This document shows, piece by piece, positions 5,347 through 7,580 of a DNA stretch of 7,580 nt (the stretch's first letter is position 1; each line of letters starts with the position of its first letter). Position numbers and translations under genes: made by a program. This stretch comes from JBOFWL01 sp051653605. Its GTDB lineage: Bacteria; Spirochaetota; Brevinematia; Brevinematales; Brevinemataceae. The notes beneath the pieces are model-generated. The model saw only the letters and a program-made list of their open reading frames with translations, was not told the DNA's origin and did no database searches. The DNA lies in contig JBOFWL010000042.1 in assembly GCA_051653605.1 (NCBI GenBank), positions 1 to 7,580 on the forward strand, read 5' to 3'.

Positions 5347-5592
5347 TTAATTCCCTGTTTTTATTTTTAAATAAGCCAAAAAATACCCATTTTTACCGCT
5401 TAATTTATTATACAACATATAATTAAACATGAATTCGCTGTTAATTCCCTGTTATTTTTTGAGAGTATTTTTGTAAGTATTTATTTTATATATCGATAGC
5501 GCACTTTTACTAAAATAAAAATGAGAAATTCCCTGTATTTTTCCCTGTTATCCCTCTCACTACGTTTCGGGGACTAATATGCCAGGGAATTT
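5329..5592. repeat. Cluster of AACAGGGAATT-type 11-mers in a gene-free stretch
   Basis: Read on the minus strand, copies or near-copies occur at 5349-5359 (AACAGGGAATT), 5443-5453 (same), 5432-5442 (AACAGCGAATT), 5329-5338 (AACAGCGAAT), 5527-5537 (TACAGGGAATT) and about 5540-5549 (AACAGGGAAA). A partial copy in the opposite orientation is at 5582-5592 (CCAGGGAATTT). The copies are irregularly spaced and very AT-rich between, with no convincing gene in 5293-5600. From memory, similar strings recur beside large serine recombinases in alphaproteobacterial genomes, so these may be recombinase binding or attachment sites. They could equally be operators for the HEPN/MNT promoter, whose spacer holds one copy. 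Confidence 0.65.
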
Positions 5593-5618
5593 TGAGGAGA
5601 ATAGGCAGAATTGTTCTT

Positions 5619-5652
5619 GCCCTGCTCCTACACATCCATGTGCTTGCAGGGC
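5619..5652. other. Strong hairpin, possibly part of an RNA ending at 5747
   Basis: GCCCTGC (5619-5625) pairs with GCAGGGC (5646-5652), with an inner CACA/TGTG stem. A second hairpin follows at once (AGGGCTT with AAGCCTT, about 5649-5671), and the next structure to the right is a rightward terminator at 5720-5747. A rightward RNA of about 100-150 nt is possible, but I see no well-placed promoter; a weak TTGAGA-17-TATTTT at 5459-5487 is the only candidate. The stretch is richer in GC than its surroundings. It could instead be recombination-site structure linked to the repeats on its left. Confidence 0.35.
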
Positions 5653-5717
5653 TTCGGCTTCCAAGCCTTAAGAATATTTAGCTGATAACTTGGGCACCAA
5701 TTGCTGGAAAGCAATCT

Positions 5718-5828
5718 CTAAAGCCCTGCGATGAGTGGGGCTTTTTTGATGAGGAAATACGGGGTTCTGTAGGTATGCAATGGGCTAAGAGAGCATTGTA
5801 TACCATAAGTAAGCCGTGCCGTCCGCAT
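5718..5828 (-). CDS. Small ORF of 36 codons, unrecognised
   Basis: ATG at 5828 has an AAAAGGAG ribosome site five bases upstream, unusually good for a chance ORF. The peptide begins MRTARLTYGIQCSLSPL and ends in a basic/hydrophobic stretch (FLIKKAPLIAGL) before TAG at 5718. It overlaps the rightward terminator on the other strand. I do not recognise it; no domain or membrane helix is clear. It lies just downstream of the recombinase terminator and has no obvious promoter of its own. A 60-codon frame overlapping it (5678-5860) lacks a good ribosome site and looks less likely. It may be a remnant or a leader-type peptide. Confidence 0.3.
   Translation of the reverse strand: MRTARLTYGIQCSLSPLHTYRTPYFLIKKAPLIAGL
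5720..5747 (+). terminator. Rightward intrinsic terminator
   Basis: AAAGCCCT (5720-5727) pairs with GGGGCTTT (5737-5744), with one T-G pair and a 9-nt loop, and the stem runs into six T (5742-5747). No rightward coding gene precedes it closely, which is the main reason to suspect a non-coding transcript across 5600-5720. Confidence 0.65.
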
Positions 5829-5876
5829 ATATTCTCCTTTTGGCAAATCGGATGACCCATTGGGATAAAAAGACAA

Positions 5877-5915
5877 AATTAAAGCCCTCAACCATTATGG
5901 TTGAGGGCTTTAATT
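5877..5915 (-). terminator. 39-bp perfect palindrome, terminator of the recombinase gene
   Basis: Two 19-bp arms (5877-5895 and 5897-5915), rich in AAAGCCCTCAACCAT and its complement, flank a single central base with no mismatch. It starts at the recombinase stop codon (5914-5916). Read leftward it is followed by TTTTGTCTTTTT, so it should stop transcripts from the recombinase. The right side has no T-run, so rightward termination is less likely. Confidence 0.8.
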
Positions 5916-7281
5916 ATGCAAGGATGTTTTGTTGAATAGCCCAGTCATCATGTTCAAGAGCTTTCCAAAGTAGGGACAGAGTCCAGAGGATGGGGATATG
6001 GTTTTTAAGGATACGAGTAAGGATATCTGGGGCAAGGTATCGTAGTTTAAGAATTTTGTGTGTTTGTTTAGTGTCGGAGAATCCAAGGCTTTGTGCTAAT
6101 TCTTTAACGGTAGAATAGGTGCCGTCTAAGAGCATCTTATGGTAAAGGAAGCTCTTGCGAACAGCTTTGAGGATATCAGAATTAGTTGCTAGAGGAACAA
6201 TCTCTCCAAGAACTATGCAAGCTCCTCTCTGCCCTCTAGATAAAGATATGGGGTAGGTGGAAAGACAAGTTTCCTTTGATGAACTTTCTGCTTCTGTGCC
6301 GAAGGTAAATTCTTGCAGGATGGCGTGCAGTCCATCCGAATAGTAGGATATTTCTAGCTTATCGATGAATACAGTTATTTTCTCAATAGCTTTAAGGTAT
6401 AGAGGACGCAGGGAGCTTTGGGATACGGAGTTTAATTTATTTATGGCTATTGCTTTATGTTCTGGAGATAATCCAAGGGATAGGAGAGTTTTTTCTAATT
6501 CTTGCTTAAATATGAGGAAGATGGTTCTCTCTATTTCTTCTGCGGATATTTGTCGGATTTTTCCTGTAAAGTCAGCTTCTGTTTTACGTAGAGCTTTGTT
6601 AATATAGTATCTATAACGTATACCGTTTCTCTTTGTGGAGTGAGAGGGATAGAATTTATTGTTATATTCATCAAAGAGTAGACTGGCAAGAGGGCTAGCT
6701 TCTTTTGCCAGGGATTTAATCTTATGGCTTTTATTGTTAGCTTGAAGCAGGGACTGAACCTCTACAAATACTTCTTTGGATATGATGGGGGTATGTTGTC
6801 CATCAAAAGCTTGATCTTTATAGGGAAGTTTGCCTATATAAACTTGGTTGGATAGGAGCTTATATAATCTACCCATGCTCCATAGTTTTGAAGCTTTGGT
6901 AAGGATATTTTGAGATTTTAGATGCTGGTATAGGCGAAGAACAGATTTTAATTCTAGATAGGCAGAGAATATACTCTTAACTGTTTCAGAGTGGATAGGA
7001 TCTGGTGTAAGTATTCCATTTGAGCAGATATACCCGAGGGGACTTTTGCCATACACCCACATTCCTTTTTTAGCTGAAGCTAGTTTTTTATCTCGGACAC
7101 GTTCACCAGATATTTCTCGTTCAAATTGGGCGAAGCTAAGCATCATGTTTAGAGTGAGACGTCCCATACTCGTTGAGGTATTAAATTGCTGGGTAACGCT
7201 CACAAAGGAGGCGTTATGGGTATCGAATATTTCTACGAGCTTAGAGAAATCATGAAGGCTACGGGTAAGACGATCTATTTT

Positions 7282-7314
7282 ATGACTATACCCAAGGGCA
7301 CCTTCGGCACTCAT
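7282..7314 (-). repeat. Extra in-frame palindromic segment in the recombinase, site 3
   Basis: Between GLVN and KIDRLTRS the family normally has five residues (IVVVY-like); here there are eleven (MSAEGALGYSH), about 18 extra bases with no stop. The segment contains CCGAAGG and CCTTGGG around TGC, an imperfect palindrome. It also supplies the ATG (7314) that begins the residual open frame. Confidence 0.5.
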
Positions 7315-7391
7315 ATTGACAAGCCCATCTTTAATGTCTTGAAGTAGTTCTTGGATTGCGGGTTGGTTTAGGGTTCCCCCGCTTATTCCAC

Positions 7392-7412
7392 TCCGTCAAG
7401 CGGAGCGAACGG
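7392..7412 (-). repeat. 21-bp in-frame insertion with a stop codon in the recombinase, site 2
   Basis: Between EYSD and GISGG the family has one Gly; here eight codons occur, including TGA. The extra DNA (CCGTTCGCTCCGCTTGACGG on the minus strand) is richer in GC than the flanks and can pair CCGT with ACGG, or TCCG with CGGA. The reading frame is the same on both sides, so the insert is a multiple of three. Confidence 0.6.
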
Positions 7413-7530
7413 CATCTGAATATTCTTTATCTACTAAAGCCCCCCTCATGCTTTTGGCTTTGAATATAAGCTTTACAAGCTTCTCTTTGGGCATCTAGAG
7501 AGTTGAATTCCGAAACAGGATGTTGAGAGT

Positions 7531-7563
7531 GTCGAGTCGCACACGATGTGCGTCTGACTCGAC
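7531..7563. repeat. 33-bp GC-rich hairpin inserted in the recombinase, site 1
   Basis: Arms GTCGAGTC (7531-7538) and GACTCGAC (7556-7563) enclose GCACA/TGTGC with a CGA loop and a 4-base bulge (GTCT). On the minus strand it lies between EGLE and EFNSLDAQ, where related enzymes have about one residue; here there are 19 residues (about 54 extra bases), all open and in frame. It looks like a small palindromic element that entered a coding region without changing the frame. Confidence 0.65.
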
Positions 7564-7580
7564 GTAGTTCTAATCCTTCT

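Larger units (their letters stand above)
5914..7580 (-). pseudogene. Large serine recombinase, broken in the catalytic N-terminal domain
   Basis: The longest intact frame (7314-5914, 466 codons) starts inside the resolvase domain at KIDRLTRS, which is followed by SVTQQFNTSTSMGRLTLNML-like sequence and SFAQFERE. A recombinase domain follows (about residues 80-190), then a segment with SPLASLLFDEYNN and YRYYINK but without zinc-binding Cys, and a C-terminal helix-turn-helix-like part (about 405-450). Translating upstream recovers the rest of the resolvase domain: EGLE, EFNSLDAQREACKAYIQSQ, KHEG, ALVDKEYSD, GISGGTLNQPAIQELLQDI. It is interrupted by an in-frame TGA (7398-7396), a -2 frameshift at a run of six C (7440-7445) where Trp of HEGW is lost, and extra palindromic DNA at three points. 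The catalytic Ser would lie beyond 7580. ATG 7314 is therefore not a natural start, and the enzyme is almost certainly inactive. These enzymes integrate or excise mobile DNA. Confidence 0.88.

Noticed and set aside
5329..5592. AACAGGGAATT copies as a CRISPR array or plasmid iterons
   Set aside because: The copies are too short and irregularly spaced for CRISPR, and no replication initiator gene is present to support an origin.
5678..5860. 60-codon ORF on the minus strand
   Set aside because: It has no good ribosome site at its ATG and contains the better-supported 36-codon ORF in another frame.
6365..7255. Plus-strand ORFs opposite the recombinase
   Set aside because: They are antisense shadows of a clearly recognisable protein and have no family features.
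7312..7314. ATG 7314 as the true recombinase start
   Set aside because: The family's N-terminal catalytic sequence continues upstream in the same frame to the TGA, and this ATG lies in an extra segment.

Overview
The window is AT-rich, accessory-type DNA. I cannot name the organism. The large serine recombinase has the N-terminal and central signatures of the proteobacterial family (EFNSLDAQREAC, KIDRLTRS, SFAQFERE). It lies beside copies of an AACAGGGAATT-type repeat that I associate with such recombinases in alphaproteobacteria. Together with abundant ankyrin repeats and decaying genes, this suggests a host-associated (protist- or arthropod-associated) alphaproteobacterium or similar. That placement is inference. 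The strong AGGAG-type ribosome binding sites and the glycohydrolase sequence would also fit a Firmicute donor for part of the DNA.

Layout. Positions 1-165 (+) are the end of an ankyrin-repeat gene. Convergent to it and 2 bp away is a PD-(D/E)XK nuclease-family gene (168-1442, -). Upstream of that on the same strand is a short sigma-70 relative that holds only region 2 (1520-1852, -). The 411 bp to the right hold an apparently complete small RNA gene (promoter 1947-1975, RNA about 1982-2090 with its own terminal stem and U-tract), a second terminator (2096-2119), and two copies of one 20-bp promoter motif. One copy points left into the sigma/nuclease pair. The other points right into an ADP-ribosylglycohydrolase gene (2264-3061, +), which is followed 27 bp later by a second, frameshifted ankyrin gene (3089-4544, +).

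Convergent to that ankyrin gene is a two-gene HEPN/minimal-nucleotidyltransferase cassette (4575-5286, -), probably toxin-antitoxin-like, with a good sigma-70 promoter at 5318-5346. From about 5329 to 5592 there are several AACAGGGAATT-like 11-mers. Positions 5600-5875 are somewhat richer in GC and hold hairpins, a rightward terminator and one 36-codon ORF. The rest (5914-7580, -) is a large serine recombinase whose catalytic N-terminus is broken by a frameshift, an in-frame stop and three small palindrome-like insertions.

How the parts may work together (inference). The shared promoter motif suggests that the sigma-like/nuclease pair and the glycohydrolase/ankyrin pair are co-regulated around the small RNA, a compact module bracketed by ankyrin sequence. 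The HEPN/MNT pair and the dead recombinase look like mobile-element cargo and remains. The most interesting part of the window is the 1443-2263 control region with the region-2-only sigma protein.
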